Below, one piece after another: positions 52,310 to 61,900 of a DNA stretch of 64,000 bases. Position 1 is the first letter of the stretch; each line of letters opens with the position of its first letter. Origin of the DNA: Flavobacteriales bacterium UBA6051. Its GTDB lineage: Bacteria > Bacteroidota > Bacteroidia > Flavobacteriales_D > Crocinitomicaceae. The stretch lies in contig DIYP01000016.1 of NCBI GenBank assembly GCA_002427735.1, positions 124,001 to 188,000 on the forward strand, written 5' to 3'. The position numbers and the translations under genes were made by a program. Below the pieces are notes generated by a model. That model was not told where the DNA came from. It was given only the letters and a program-made list of their open reading frames with translations, and ran no database searches.

Positions 52310-54154
52310 ATGAAAGGTATTTTAGAAATATATCGTTATACATTCTTTTATCGATGGACGGCTTTAATGGTAATCGTCTTCAACTTGCTGTACGTTATAT
52401 TTAACTTACTAACGTTTGCGCTATTTGTGCCTTTTCTTCAAATCATCTTCAAGACCGATGACACCATCGAATCCATCGCAGAGCCAGTCTACAATGGTGG
52501 CTTCGTGGCATTTTTCGAATATTGCGCGGATTATTTTCAGTATGCCATGCAATCTATGGCCGACAATGACCCTAAAGGTGCACTAGTTTTCGTCTGTATT
52601 TCGGTAGCCATTGCTTTTCTCCTTAAAAACGCCTCTCGCTATATTGCTATATGGTTTCAATCACAACTCAGAATGTCGGTGGTGAGAGATTTACGTGATA
52701 AGCTTTTTGAAAAAGCAATGAAACTGCCTTTGTCTTATTATACAGACGAGCGAAGAGGTGATTTGATGGCTAGAATGCAAAGTGATGTTGGAGAGATTGA
52801 AGTTGCCGTAATTTCAATGCTTGAACTTGTTTTCCGAGAACCTATTGCAATTGCCATTCACCTTGGATTACTCATCTGGTACAGTCCAGAGCTTACGTTG
52901 TTCTCGTTGATCCTCCTTCCGATCACCGCACTTATAATAGGCGTAATTGGTAAAAGCTTGAAACGAACTGCCAAACAAGGACAAGAACAAATGGGAATTG
53001 TTTACTCTATGATGGAAGAGAGTCTCGGTGGAATCAGGATCATTAAAGCATTTAATGCGGTTAAAATGGTTTTTGGGAATTTCAAGCACGAAAACCTGAA
53101 ACATCAAAAGCTCATTACAAAGGCCTTTCGAAAAAGAGATTTATCATCACCACTTAACGAAACAGTAGGTGCGTTCGTGATGATCTGTATTGTCTGGTAT
53201 GGCGGTTCTTTAATACTCAATCCAACACAAGAATCAGGACTTACCGGAGAACAGTTCATCGCATTCATCATTGTATTCTCTCAACTCTTACGACCGATTC
53301 AAGGCATTGCCCGTTCTATTGCTAACCTCAACAAGGCGAAAGCTTCTCAAGATCGAATCAATAGTATATTAGATGCTGACGAGAAAATCTATGAGAAAGA
53401 GAATCCCGTTGAAATTAAAGAGCTATCGTCCGCTGTGCGCTACGATGACATCTCCTTTAAGTATCGGGATGATTATGTTCTAAAGAATGTCTCATTCGAC
53501 ATACCCATCGGAAAAACAATTGCACTTGTTGGAGAATCAGGAAGTGGGAAATCGACATTGGCTGATTTACTCCCCCGCTTCTATGAGGTAGAAGAAGGTG
53601 CTATTTACTTTGACGATATTAATATTAAAGATGCATCACTTTACGATCTTCGCCAGCAAATAGGAATCGTTTCGCAAGAATCCATCCTATTTAATGCAAC
53701 CGTTCGAGATAACATTGCGTTTGGGATGCCCGATGCGAGCGACGAAGAAATCATGAGTGCGGCAAAAATAGCCAACGCGCATAATTTCATAATGGAATTA
53801 GAAGATGGCTACAATACAAACATTGGTGAGCGCGGAAACAAACTCTCAGGAGGACAAAAGCAACGTGTTAGTATTGCCAGAGCCATCCTTAAAAATCCAC
53901 CTATTCTTATTCTGGATGAGGCCACATCAGCGCTTGATACTGAATCTGAAAAGCTGGTGCAGGAAGCACTTGATAAATTGATGCAGAACAGAACAAGCCT
54001 TGTGATCGCACATCGACTGAGCACTATTCAAAAGGCGGATAACATTATTGTTTTGTCGAAAGGTGAAATAATGGAACAAGGCACGCACGAAGAGCTCATT
54101 ACTAAGAAAGGCATGTACTACAAGTTGTCTTCTCTACAGGGAATTAACGCGTAA
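52310..54154 (+). CDS. MsbA-like ABC transporter (lipid/multidrug exporter half)
   Basis: A 614-residue fused permease-ATPase. Six membrane helices occupy about 1-330, then an ABC domain (about 365-600): Walker A GESGSGKST, signature LSGGQKQRVSIARA, Walker B ILILDEATSALD, and the H-loop AHRLSTI. MsbA relatives flip lipid A; specificity is inferred from family. The gene has its own strong promoter and its stop overlaps the convergent M23 peptidase stop by 11 bases. Confidence 0.9.
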   Translation: MKGILEIYRYTFFYRWTALMVIVFNLLYVIFNLLTFALFVPFLQIIFKTDDTIESIAEPVYNGGFVAFFEYCADYFQYAMQSMADNDPKGALVFVCISVAIAFLLKNASRYIAIWFQSQLRMSVVRDLRDKLFEKAMKLPLSYYTDERRGDLMARMQSDVGEIEVAVISMLELVFREPIAIAIHLGLLIWYSPELTLFSLILLPITALIIGVIGKSLKRTAKQGQEQMGIVYSMMEESLGGIRIIKAFNAVKMVFGNFKHENLKHQKLITKAFRKRDLSSPLNETVGAFVMICIVWYGGSLILNPTQESGLTGEQFIAFIIVFSQLLRPIQGIARSIANLNKAKASQDRINSILDADEKIYEKENPVEIKELSSAVRYDDISFKYRDDYVLKNVSFDIPIGKTIALVGESGSGKSTLADLLPRFYEVEEGAIYFDDINIKDASLYDLRQQIGIVSQESILFNATVRDNIAFGMPDASDEEIMSAAKIANAHNFIMELEDGYNTNIGERGNKLSGGQKQRVSIARAILKNPPILILDEATSALDTESEKLVQEALDKLMQNRTSLVIAHRLSTIQKADNIIVLSKGEIMEQGTHEELITKKGMYYKLSSLQGINA

Positions 54155-54992
54155 ACTTTATATAGTCAGTTGGATTAACTGGCGCTTGTTGATACCAGAG
54201 CTCGAAGTGTAGGTGAGGTCCGTCAGAATTCCCTCCGGTATTCCCGACAATTGCTATTGGATCTCCTAAACGCACTTTAGCCCCTACTTTTTTCAGAGCA
54301 CGTTTATTATGTTTATACACGGACAAGTAACTATTCCCATGATCAATTACCAGAATGTAACCATCTTTGTGTGTATAACCAGAATAGACCACCGTCCCGG
54401 ATAAACATGCTTTTACTGCTCGGTCTTTCTCAGTCACCACGTCAATACCTGGGTGCGTTTGCTTATCAAACTCCTGACTGATAACCCCAATAACCGGACT
54501 TCCAAAAAGCGCAATTGCTTCCCCCCGATCGGTTACAGTAGACATATCCTGTCTTATTTTATCGGCCAAAGCACGTTCAGAATCTGTTTCCTTTGCATCC
54601 AGTGAATCAATGTTAATGCCTTCAGAAGTTGTAACGCTATCGAGAGGTGTATCAATTGGCACCTCACCGCTCAAAATTCGCTGAATATTTTGAATGTAAT
54701 TTTCTTGTGTCTGAACCTTCTCTGTGAGCGCTATAATCTGTTTGTTTTGCTCCTCCAACTCATCACGCTCAATCGAAACGTCATTCGTTGAAAAATAACT
54801 ACCATCAGAACTAAAAAGCAATGCAAGAGGAAAACTGACGGCCAAAACGAGAATAAGAAAGAGACTGATAACACGTATACCATTACTATTAAAGCTCCAA
54901 ACTTCCTTAAAACTCTCAGGATTAGAAATAGAGAACTTTAAATTCTTCCTCAGCCCACGATATATCTTTCTCAAAAACTTCACCGACCACAA
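54144..54992 (-). CDS. M23-family (LytM) membrane-anchored endopeptidase
   Basis: A 282-residue cell-wall peptidase. One membrane helix (about 38-58), then a coiled coil (about 72-110), then the M23 domain (about 165-275) with zinc ligands in HPGID and HLHFE; the middle YKHN replaces the common YAHL. It probably cuts peptide cross-links in peptidoglycan or activates amidases during division. It is the only gene between two convergent or divergent neighbours. Confidence 0.88.
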   Translation of the reverse strand: MWSVKFLRKIYRGLRKNLKFSISNPESFKEVWSFNSNGIRVISLFLILVLAVSFPLALLFSSDGSYFSTNDVSIERDELEEQNKQIIALTEKVQTQENYIQNIQRILSGEVPIDTPLDSVTTSEGINIDSLDAKETDSERALADKIRQDMSTVTDRGEAIALFGSPVIGVISQEFDKQTHPGIDVVTEKDRAVKACLSGTVVYSGYTHKDGYILVIDHGNSYLSVYKHNKRALKKVGAKVRLGDPIAIVGNTGGNSDGPHLHFELWYQQAPVNPTDYIKFTR

Positions 54993-55127
54993 AACTGACC
55001 ATTTTATCGTGATCGAACAAATAATTTAAAACCACGAACGTTAACAATATATAATAATGTCATTATTGGTATGACTTTTGAGTTTTCAGCAACGGTTTTG
55101 TCTACTTTTACGTCTACTTAATAGAGA

Positions 55128-57497
55128 ATGAAATACTTAAGCTCCATATTACTCCTTATTTTGCCACTAGTTGCATCTAGCCAGCTGGTTACAAATACAG
55201 GTATTTCCACAAATGCACTCGTTCAGAACGTACTGCAGGGACCTGGGGTAACTATTTCAAACATAAGCTTTACGGGTAGCGCTTCAGCACGAGGTGCGTT
55301 CACCGCAAACAATACAAACCTTGGAATGACCGAAGGTATCATCCTTACTACGGGTACAGCGCTTAACTTAAATGGAGGCCCTCATGGACCGAATAACGAA
55401 GAGGGTGCGGGAATTGATAACGGTTTTGGTGGATATGGACCTCTTTCAGCCATTTCAGGTGGACAAACATATAATGCAGCAATATTAGAATTTGATTTTG
55501 AAACCTGTTCTGATTCTGTGAGTTTCAATTACATATTTGCATCGGAAGAATATTTAGAATACTGTGAAACTCAATTCAACGATGTTTTTGGTTTCTTCAT
55601 TTCGGGACCGGGAATTGCAGGACAACAAAATATTGCCACACTTCCAAATGGATCGGTCGTTGCAATTAATAATATTCATGGTCCAGGTGTAAACGTAAAC
55701 GGTACGAATTTCGGTCCGGAAAACGCACAATACTATGTAAATAACAATGGTGGTCCCTTCCTTCAGTATGATGGCTTTACAACCAAATTAACTGCAAAAG
55801 CAGCAGTTCAATGTAATCAGACATACCACATGGTACTCGCCGTGGCAGATGTTGGAGACGGTGTTTGGGACTCTGGAATCTTCCTGGAGGCTAATAGTTT
55901 TACAGCGAGCAATCCGGTGGACTTATCGCACACACTTTCAGTAGATGTATTTAATGATAATACGATCATGGCTGAAGGATGTGTTTCCACAACTTTGACG
56001 TTGGAAAGATCTGCTTGCAACTTATCTTCTCCTATGACAATTCCCCTTACCGTTTCGGGAACAGCTACGGAAGGAGTCGATTACGCAACTCTTCCGCCAT
56101 CTATCACATTCCCAGCGGGTGCACAAACCACACAATTGACATTTGACTGTTTCCAAGATGGGATTGCGGAAGGACAAGAATCTTTAACATTGGACTTTCT
56201 GGTTACGGATAATTGTGGAAATCAATCCACGCAAACATTGAACCTGTTCATCAGAGATATTGATCCTGTCGATGTACAAGTCGCTGGTGGAACTGTTTAT
56301 TGCCCAGGAGAAGAAGTTGAGTTAATCGCCACACCTTCAGGTGGAGCAGCACCTTACACGTATCAGTGGAGTACTGGCGAGACTACACAGTCTATTTTTG
56401 TCTCTCCAGCTTCAACGGAAACGTTTACTGTAACAGTTACGGATGATTGTCTGAATCAATCGGTTACCACTTCTTACGAGGTCGTTGTTCCTGTAATCCC
56501 ACCGTTAATCACAAACGAAACGCCCGACATTACGGAAATCTGTCCTTATATTCCAGCGACGTTGGATGCAAATGCCTCGGGAGGGACACCTCCTTACACA
56601 TATCAATGGTCTTCAACATTTGACGCAAATATTGGCACCGGAAGTTCAGTGAATGTTACTCCGTGGACAACAACTACATATACAGTTGAAGTAACGGATG
56701 CTTGTGGCCAAGTAACTATTGGTGAAGTGGTGTATACGATCACAAGCCCTCCTCTTGTATTAACAATGAGCCCGGCTATCGAAATTTGTCCAGGTGACTC
56801 AGCTTTCATTTCTGTTTCATCTGAAGGCGGTTATGGCCAGCATTATTATAACTGGCTTCACAGTGGAGAATCAACGCCAGGTGTTTGGGTGCATCCGTCA
56901 ACTACAACCACTTATACGGTGAGTGTTTCCGATGAATGTCAAACATTTACAGTGGAAGGATCTACGCAGGTTATTGTTATCAAACCAACGGCAGACTTCA
57001 CAACGACAAGTACAACATTCTTTAATGATCTTCCTATAACGTTCATGAATACATCCTTGAATGCTGTTGATTATGAATGGGATTTTGGTGATGGAAATAC
57101 AGATGATTTCCCGCACCCGAGTAATACTTACGACGAGCCCGGACTCTATTACATAACCCTCATCGCAATCGATGAAAAAGGTTGTCGCGATACGATCGTA
57201 AAACCGATCAATATTGAAGAAGAATGGTACATCTATGTCCCTAATACATTCACCCCAGATGGTGACGAGCACAATGATGACTGGCGCGCAGTGACCGTTG
57301 GAATAAAACATGTTGAAGTGATCGTATTCAATCGTTGGGGCGAAAGTGTCTTCATTGCCGAAGATCGTGCCTTTGTTTGGGATGGCACCTATGAAGGACG
57401 GTATGTAAATGACGGAACATATACTTATAAAATAAGGTTCCAGACAAATTCAGGTCGTGATAAGACTATTCACGGTCATGTCAATATCCTTCGATAG
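55128..57497 (+). CDS. Surface protein: choice-of-anchor L, Calx-beta, Ig-like and PKD domains with T9SS type B sorting domain
   Basis: A 789-residue exported protein. Signal peptide 1-18 (VASSQ). Residues about 20-260 are the choice-of-anchor-L domain, then a Calx-beta-like domain (about 265-375), three Ig/SprB-like modules with the repeating GGxxPYTYQWS turn (about 376-625), a PKD domain (about 628-697, DYEWDFGDGNTD) and the type B gliding-motility C-terminal domain (VPNTFTPDGDEHNDDW, FNRWGE, NDGTYTYKI). T9SS type B signals go with surface attachment or matrix proteins. A TACTTTTA sequence about 22 bases after TTTG, shortly before the ATG, is a near-consensus promoter. Confidence 0.9.
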   Translation: MKYLSSILLLILPLVASSQLVTNTGISTNALVQNVLQGPGVTISNISFTGSASARGAFTANNTNLGMTEGIILTTGTALNLNGGPHGPNNEEGAGIDNGFGGYGPLSAISGGQTYNAAILEFDFETCSDSVSFNYIFASEEYLEYCETQFNDVFGFFISGPGIAGQQNIATLPNGSVVAINNIHGPGVNVNGTNFGPENAQYYVNNNGGPFLQYDGFTTKLTAKAAVQCNQTYHMVLAVADVGDGVWDSGIFLEANSFTASNPVDLSHTLSVDVFNDNTIMAEGCVSTTLTLERSACNLSSPMTIPLTVSGTATEGVDYATLPPSITFPAGAQTTQLTFDCFQDGIAEGQESLTLDFLVTDNCGNQSTQTLNLFIRDIDPVDVQVAGGTVYCPGEEVELIATPSGGAAPYTYQWSTGETTQSIFVSPASTETFTVTVTDDCLNQSVTTSYEVVVPVIPPLITNETPDITEICPYIPATLDANASGGTPPYTYQWSSTFDANIGTGSSVNVTPWTTTTYTVEVTDACGQVTIGEVVYTITSPPLVLTMSPAIEICPGDSAFISVSSEGGYGQHYYNWLHSGESTPGVWVHPSTTTTYTVSVSDECQTFTVEGSTQVIVIKPTADFTTTSTTFFNDLPITFMNTSLNAVDYEWDFGDGNTDDFPHPSNTYDEPGLYYITLIAIDEKGCRDTIVKPINIEEEWYIYVPNTFTPDGDEHNDDWRAVTVGIKHVEVIVFNRWGESVFIAEDRAFVWDGTYEGRYVNDGTYTYKIRFQTNSGRDKTIHGHVNILR

Positions 57498-57894
57498 CAT
57501 CTAGTTCGATGCTGAGTTTTAAATAGGACGTATCTTTTTCCCACTCAACAATTATTCTGTCTTCACATGACTGGATATTAGCGTTCATTGATGTCGTATC
57601 CATTTGAGCGAATGGAAAGTGAGCATTCAGCAGTAAAACATTTTCGCAACCGACGGAGTTCGACGATAATATCATTCGAAAAGAATTTATTTGGGCACCG
57701 GCATAACATACCCCATTCAAAGAATATAGATATCGCCCATTAGAATACTGCATGGAATCAATATGAACATCTTCTACACTAATCTTAGTGTCTGGAGAAA
57801 AAAAGCCAGATTGACTGCAACCATTCTTGACACTTGTTATCACACTACTTTTACAACTGGCGAGAACAAGAAAAAGAATAAATGCCTTTTGCAT
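57481..57894 (-). CDS. Small lipoprotein of unknown function
   Basis: A 137-residue lipoprotein (MQKAFILFLVLASC, cysteine 14) with four more cysteines and a serine-rich, beta-type mature domain. The family is not recognised. Its start shares a base with the SDR gene stop (TAATG at 57892-57896), so the two genes are translationally coupled, and it overlaps the end of the 55128 gene by 17 bases. Confidence 0.6.
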   Translation of the reverse strand: MQKAFILFLVLASCKSSVITSVKNGCSQSGFFSPDTKISVEDVHIDSMQYSNGRYLYSLNGVCYAGAQINSFRMILSSNSVGCENVLLLNAHFPFAQMDTTSMNANIQSCEDRIIVEWEKDTSYLKLSIELDAIEGY

Positions 57895-58676
57895 TAAAGG
57901 GATTTCGTTCGACCACCATCAACAGGAACATTGATTCCATTGATGTAGGAAGCTCTATCTGATGCCAAAAAAGCAATGGCTTCCGCTACTTCTTCTGGCT
58001 CAGCAATTCGCTGCATTGGACTTTGCTCCGCCATACCTTCGAAAACTTCATCAATCGATTGGTTTGTTTTTCCCGCTTTCACCTCTGCAATGCTCTTCAA
58101 GCGCCCTGTGTTTGTTGCGCCCGGCAATACATTATTGACAGTAATATTAAACTGACCTAGTTCATTGGCCAATGTCTTACTCCAGTTTGCAACAGCCCCA
58201 CGGATCGTATTAGAAACTCCTAAGCCATTTAATGGTTGTTTAACACTCGTAGAGATCACGTTGATAATTCTTCCGAGACCATTCTCTATCATTCCAGGGT
58301 ATAACGCCTTCACCAAAATATGATTACAAATCAAATGTTGGTTGAACGCAGCGATGAATTCATCTTCTTCGGCGTCTTTAATAGGACCGCCTTTAGGTCC
58401 ACCGGAATTATTAATAAGAACGTGAGGCTTATTACCTGCTGCGACAAAAGCACTCATAACCTCTTTAAGATGGGTTGGCTGAGAAAAATCGGCCACAAGG
58501 TAGTCGTGTTTTTCACCAGAGTGATTTTCAAGTTCAGAAAGTGCAGTTTGAAGTTTATCCTCATTTCTCGCGATTAGCGTAATACGCGCACCTCTGGAAG
58601 CTAATAATTTAGCTGAGGCCAAACCAATTCCTTGTGTACTTCCGCAAACGACAGCGTGTCTTCCTGATAATTCCAT
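57894..58676 (-). CDS. Short-chain dehydrogenase/reductase (SDR)
   Basis: A 260-residue classical SDR. The cofactor motif is CGSTQGIGLASAKLLASRGA (TGxxxGIG type), then NNSGG (NAG-like), and a catalytic S-x(n)-YxxxK site replaced in part: the region reads ISTSVKQPLNGLGVSNTIRGAVANWSKTLANELG, so the expected tyrosine is not in its usual context (S..N..K). The C-terminal end VDGGRT matches. Substrate unknown. Confidence 0.85.
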   Translation of the reverse strand: MELSGRHAVVCGSTQGIGLASAKLLASRGARITLIARNEDKLQTALSELENHSGEKHDYLVADFSQPTHLKEVMSAFVAAGNKPHVLINNSGGPKGGPIKDAEEDEFIAAFNQHLICNHILVKALYPGMIENGLGRIINVISTSVKQPLNGLGVSNTIRGAVANWSKTLANELGQFNITVNNVLPGATNTGRLKSIAEVKAGKTNQSIDEVFEGMAEQSPMQRIAEPEEVAEAIAFLASDRASYINGINVPVDGGRTKSL

Positions 58677-58864
58677 GTTGACTTATTTTTCTTGCGAATA
58701 TAACTGAATCATTCCAATCACTGCGAAACCATCTTATTGAGAGGAAATGCATTATTCGGAAAAGAATACACGTTGTTGTTTGGTTATGATAAAATCATCA
58801 AAAAGTTAAATTTTCAACTAAAATGGTAAATTGAGTGAATTTACTAGTCCACATGTTCATTATC

Positions 58865-58874
58865 CCCCTAGGGG
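58865..58874. promoter_or_regulatory. Palindrome CCCCTAGGGG directly before the adhesin promoter
   Basis: A perfect 10-base palindrome overlapping the -33 approach of the adhesin promoter (TTG at 58875). It may be an operator for a dimeric regulator; nothing else supports this. Confidence 0.35.
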
Positions 58875-58905
58875 TTGCGCTGCACCTCAATTTGACTTAA
58901 CTTTG
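58875..58905 (+). promoter_or_regulatory. Promoter of the SprB-repeat adhesin
   Basis: TTG (58875-58877), a 20-base spacer, then TAACTTTG (58898-58905), an exact TAnnTTTG. A leader of about 25 bases, AT-rich with TTTTAACTATTAATT (58913-58927), leads to the ATG at 58936. Confidence 0.75.
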
Positions 58906-58935
58906 CCATTGATTTTAACTATTAATTTAATTTTT

Positions 58936-61900
58936 ATGAGACATCGTTACAAGCGGGTGGCTTCCAAATTTGGATTGCTTGCCTTGTTCTTAGCAACATT
59001 TGTCCAGTTTACTATGGCGCAGACTACTGTTACAGTAGGAACTCCGTCTGGTACTTCTGGATTCTCTCCGATTAATTCATGTTACGATTACACTTACAGT
59101 CAACAAATCTACACTGCAGCTGAAATTACTGCTGCCGGTGGAAACGTTGGTGAGATTTCTGTAATTCGTTTCTTCTGGGATAACGGAGGAGCTCCAATTG
59201 CTGATTGGCAGGATTGGGTAGTTTATTTAGGTAATACGACTCAAAGTGAGTTTGCAGACCTTGATGATTGGATTCCAGTAGGATCATTAACTCAGGTTTT
59301 TGACGGAGTTATTACTGGAACAGAAGGAGGTTGGATTGACATTGTTCTTCCTGTTCCATTCATCTACACAGGGGACAACCTTGTTATTGCAATTGATGAA
59401 AATACTGTTGGTTGGAACTGTACGGCTCAGTGGGCTAGCTATTCTGACGTAGCAGTATCTGGATTCAGAGCGATTACTTATCGTCAAGATGGTTTTAACC
59501 CAGATCCAGCTGCTCCACCTACAGCAATTCAATCATCAGCGACTGATAGAGCTGTTTTGCAGTTTGATTTCGATTGTTTGACGACATTGACTCCTCCTGC
59601 AACAGTGGACGAAAACATCTGTGCAGGTTCTACTGCAACTTTCACTGGTAACGAGCCTTACGGTACAGTTAACTGGTACGATGACATGATGAACTTGCTT
59701 TCAACGGGACCAACTTATACAACTGGTGCCCTAGGTGCAACAACTACATTTAATGCAACAACAACTGTTCCTGGATGTCCTGGAGAAAGTGCTCCAGTTG
59801 CCGTTATGGCAAACGTTGTAGCGGTTGACGTTACACTTGACCCAGTTGATGAGACTTGCGTTGGTAACGCCGACGGAACATTCGCTGTTGGTTCTGTTAC
59901 TTGTGGTACTGCTCCATTTACTTATTCTGTTGATGGTGGTGCATATGGACCAGCTCCAACAAACCTTACTGCGGGAACTTACTCTGTTGTTGTTCAAGAT
60001 AACCTTGGAGGACTAAGTGGAGCCATTCCTGTAACAATTGTTGCAACTTCTTCTGTTGCTCCAACTGCACCAATGGTAACTTCTCCAATTGAAGAATGTT
60101 CTGGTGCTGCGTCAATTCCATTGCAAGCAACTGGAATCGGAAACATGGTAACTTACTCAATTGTAATGGACGATTCATTCGGTGACGGATGGAACGGTGC
60201 TTCTGTTGACCTTCTTTCTGATGGAAACGTTGTTTCAACTGCTGGTACAGGATTTACTGGTGGTGGTACTGCAACAGAAACATTCATGATTCTTGAAGGA
60301 ACTACATTGACCACTTCTTGGAATACAGGTGCTTATGACGGTGAATGTTCTTACGAAATCTTCGATGAAAACGGAGTAAGCGTTGGAACTTCTTCTGGTG
60401 GTTCAGAAATCACTCCTTATGCACTTCCTGCATCTGCTAACGTTGTTACATGGTATGACATGGCAACTGGTGGTACGGTTCAAGGAACTGGTAACCCACT
60501 AGAAGCAATTGGTACATTAGTAATGCCAACTGCAACTTCTGGAACTTACGATTTCTGGGTAACTCAATCGAATGGTTGTGAAAGTACAGCTACTCAATTG
60601 ACTGTTAACATTTCTGAAGTTCTTGTAGACATCACTCCACAAGATGAGTCTTGTATCGGTTACGCAGATGGTACATTCAGTGTATCTGGTGTAACTTGTG
60701 GTACAGCTCCATTCATCTACTCTGTTGACGGTGGTGCATTTGGACCAGCTCCAACTGATCTTACTGCTGGTACTTATTCAGTAGTTGTAGAAGATAACTT
60801 GGGTGCACAAAGCTCTCCAGTTTCTGTAGTGATTGGTTCTGCTAGTACACTTATCCCTAACACTCCAGTTGCAGTTGATTCTATCGTTTATGCTTGTACT
60901 GGTGATGCTTCAATCTTGGTTGACGCTCCAGGTACAGCGCTTTCAGCTGACAGCTTGTTGACTACAATGGCAGCAGGTAACGGATTTGATGGTAACATGT
61001 TCAGCATCACTGCAACAAACCCTGTTGTTATTACTGGATTTGCTATCAACGCTAACCCAGGAGTTGGTGATTATGAAATCTGGTATCGTCCAGACGATTA
61101 TCTTCTAACTGCAGGTACAAATACATCTAACGCTGGTTGGATTCAAGTAGGTACTGTTGCAGGTATAAATTCAACTGTTGGTACTTACACTGTAATTCCA
61201 ATTCCTGTAAGTGTTAACATTCCTGCAGGTATGACTTACTCATTCCACGTTTCTCAGTTGAATGGACCTGGTGTTGCATACACAGATGGACCTAACGGTC
61301 TTGGAGCTGCATTTGCTTCAGATGCAAACATCACATTTAACGAAGGACACGGTGGTTCTTTGTTCAACTGTACGAACGCTCCACGTGTATTCAACGGAAT
61401 GATTTATTATGATGTTGATAACAACGTGAATACTGTTTGGTATGATGCTCCAACAGCAGGTAACCAGGAAGGTACTGGTAACCCATTTGAAACTGTAGGT
61501 ACAACTGTATTGCCAACTGCTGTAGACGGAACTTACCAGTTCTATGCTGCAAGCGAATTGAACGGATGTTTCAGTGTTGACAGAGAATTAGTTACTGTAG
61601 AAGTAGCTCCTGTGAATGTTGATTTGGATCCAATCGCTGCTGACTGTAACAATGCTCCTACTGGATCATTTGTTCTTGCAAACGTTGATTGTGGTATGGC
61701 TCCATTTACATACTCTGTTGATGGTGGTGCATTCGGACCTATCCCAACAGATCTTCTACCAGGAGTTCACTCTGTGGTAGTACAGGATGCTAACACTGAT
61801 CTTAGTGCAACTATCTACATTGTTGTTGATGACGCGCCAGCGCCATTCGGATTGATCATGGTTGACATCACTGATCAAGGTGGTCAGGTTTCTTGGAATG

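Noticed and set aside
58831..58935. Upstream extension of the adhesin from ATG 58831
   Set aside because: It precedes the signal peptide and overlaps the TTG-N20-TAACTTTG promoter, so transcription should begin after it.
58861..58935. Third copy of the structured RNA element
   Set aside because: Only the TTTTAACTATTAATT run is shared; the CCCCC-GGGG arms are next to each other and upstream of a clear promoter, so it reads as the adhesin leader, not a small RNA.
59731..60238. Antisense and alternate-frame ORFs inside the adhesin
   Set aside because: They arise from the low-complexity, codon-biased repeats (runs of N, S, T, Q or L) and are not likely to be genes.
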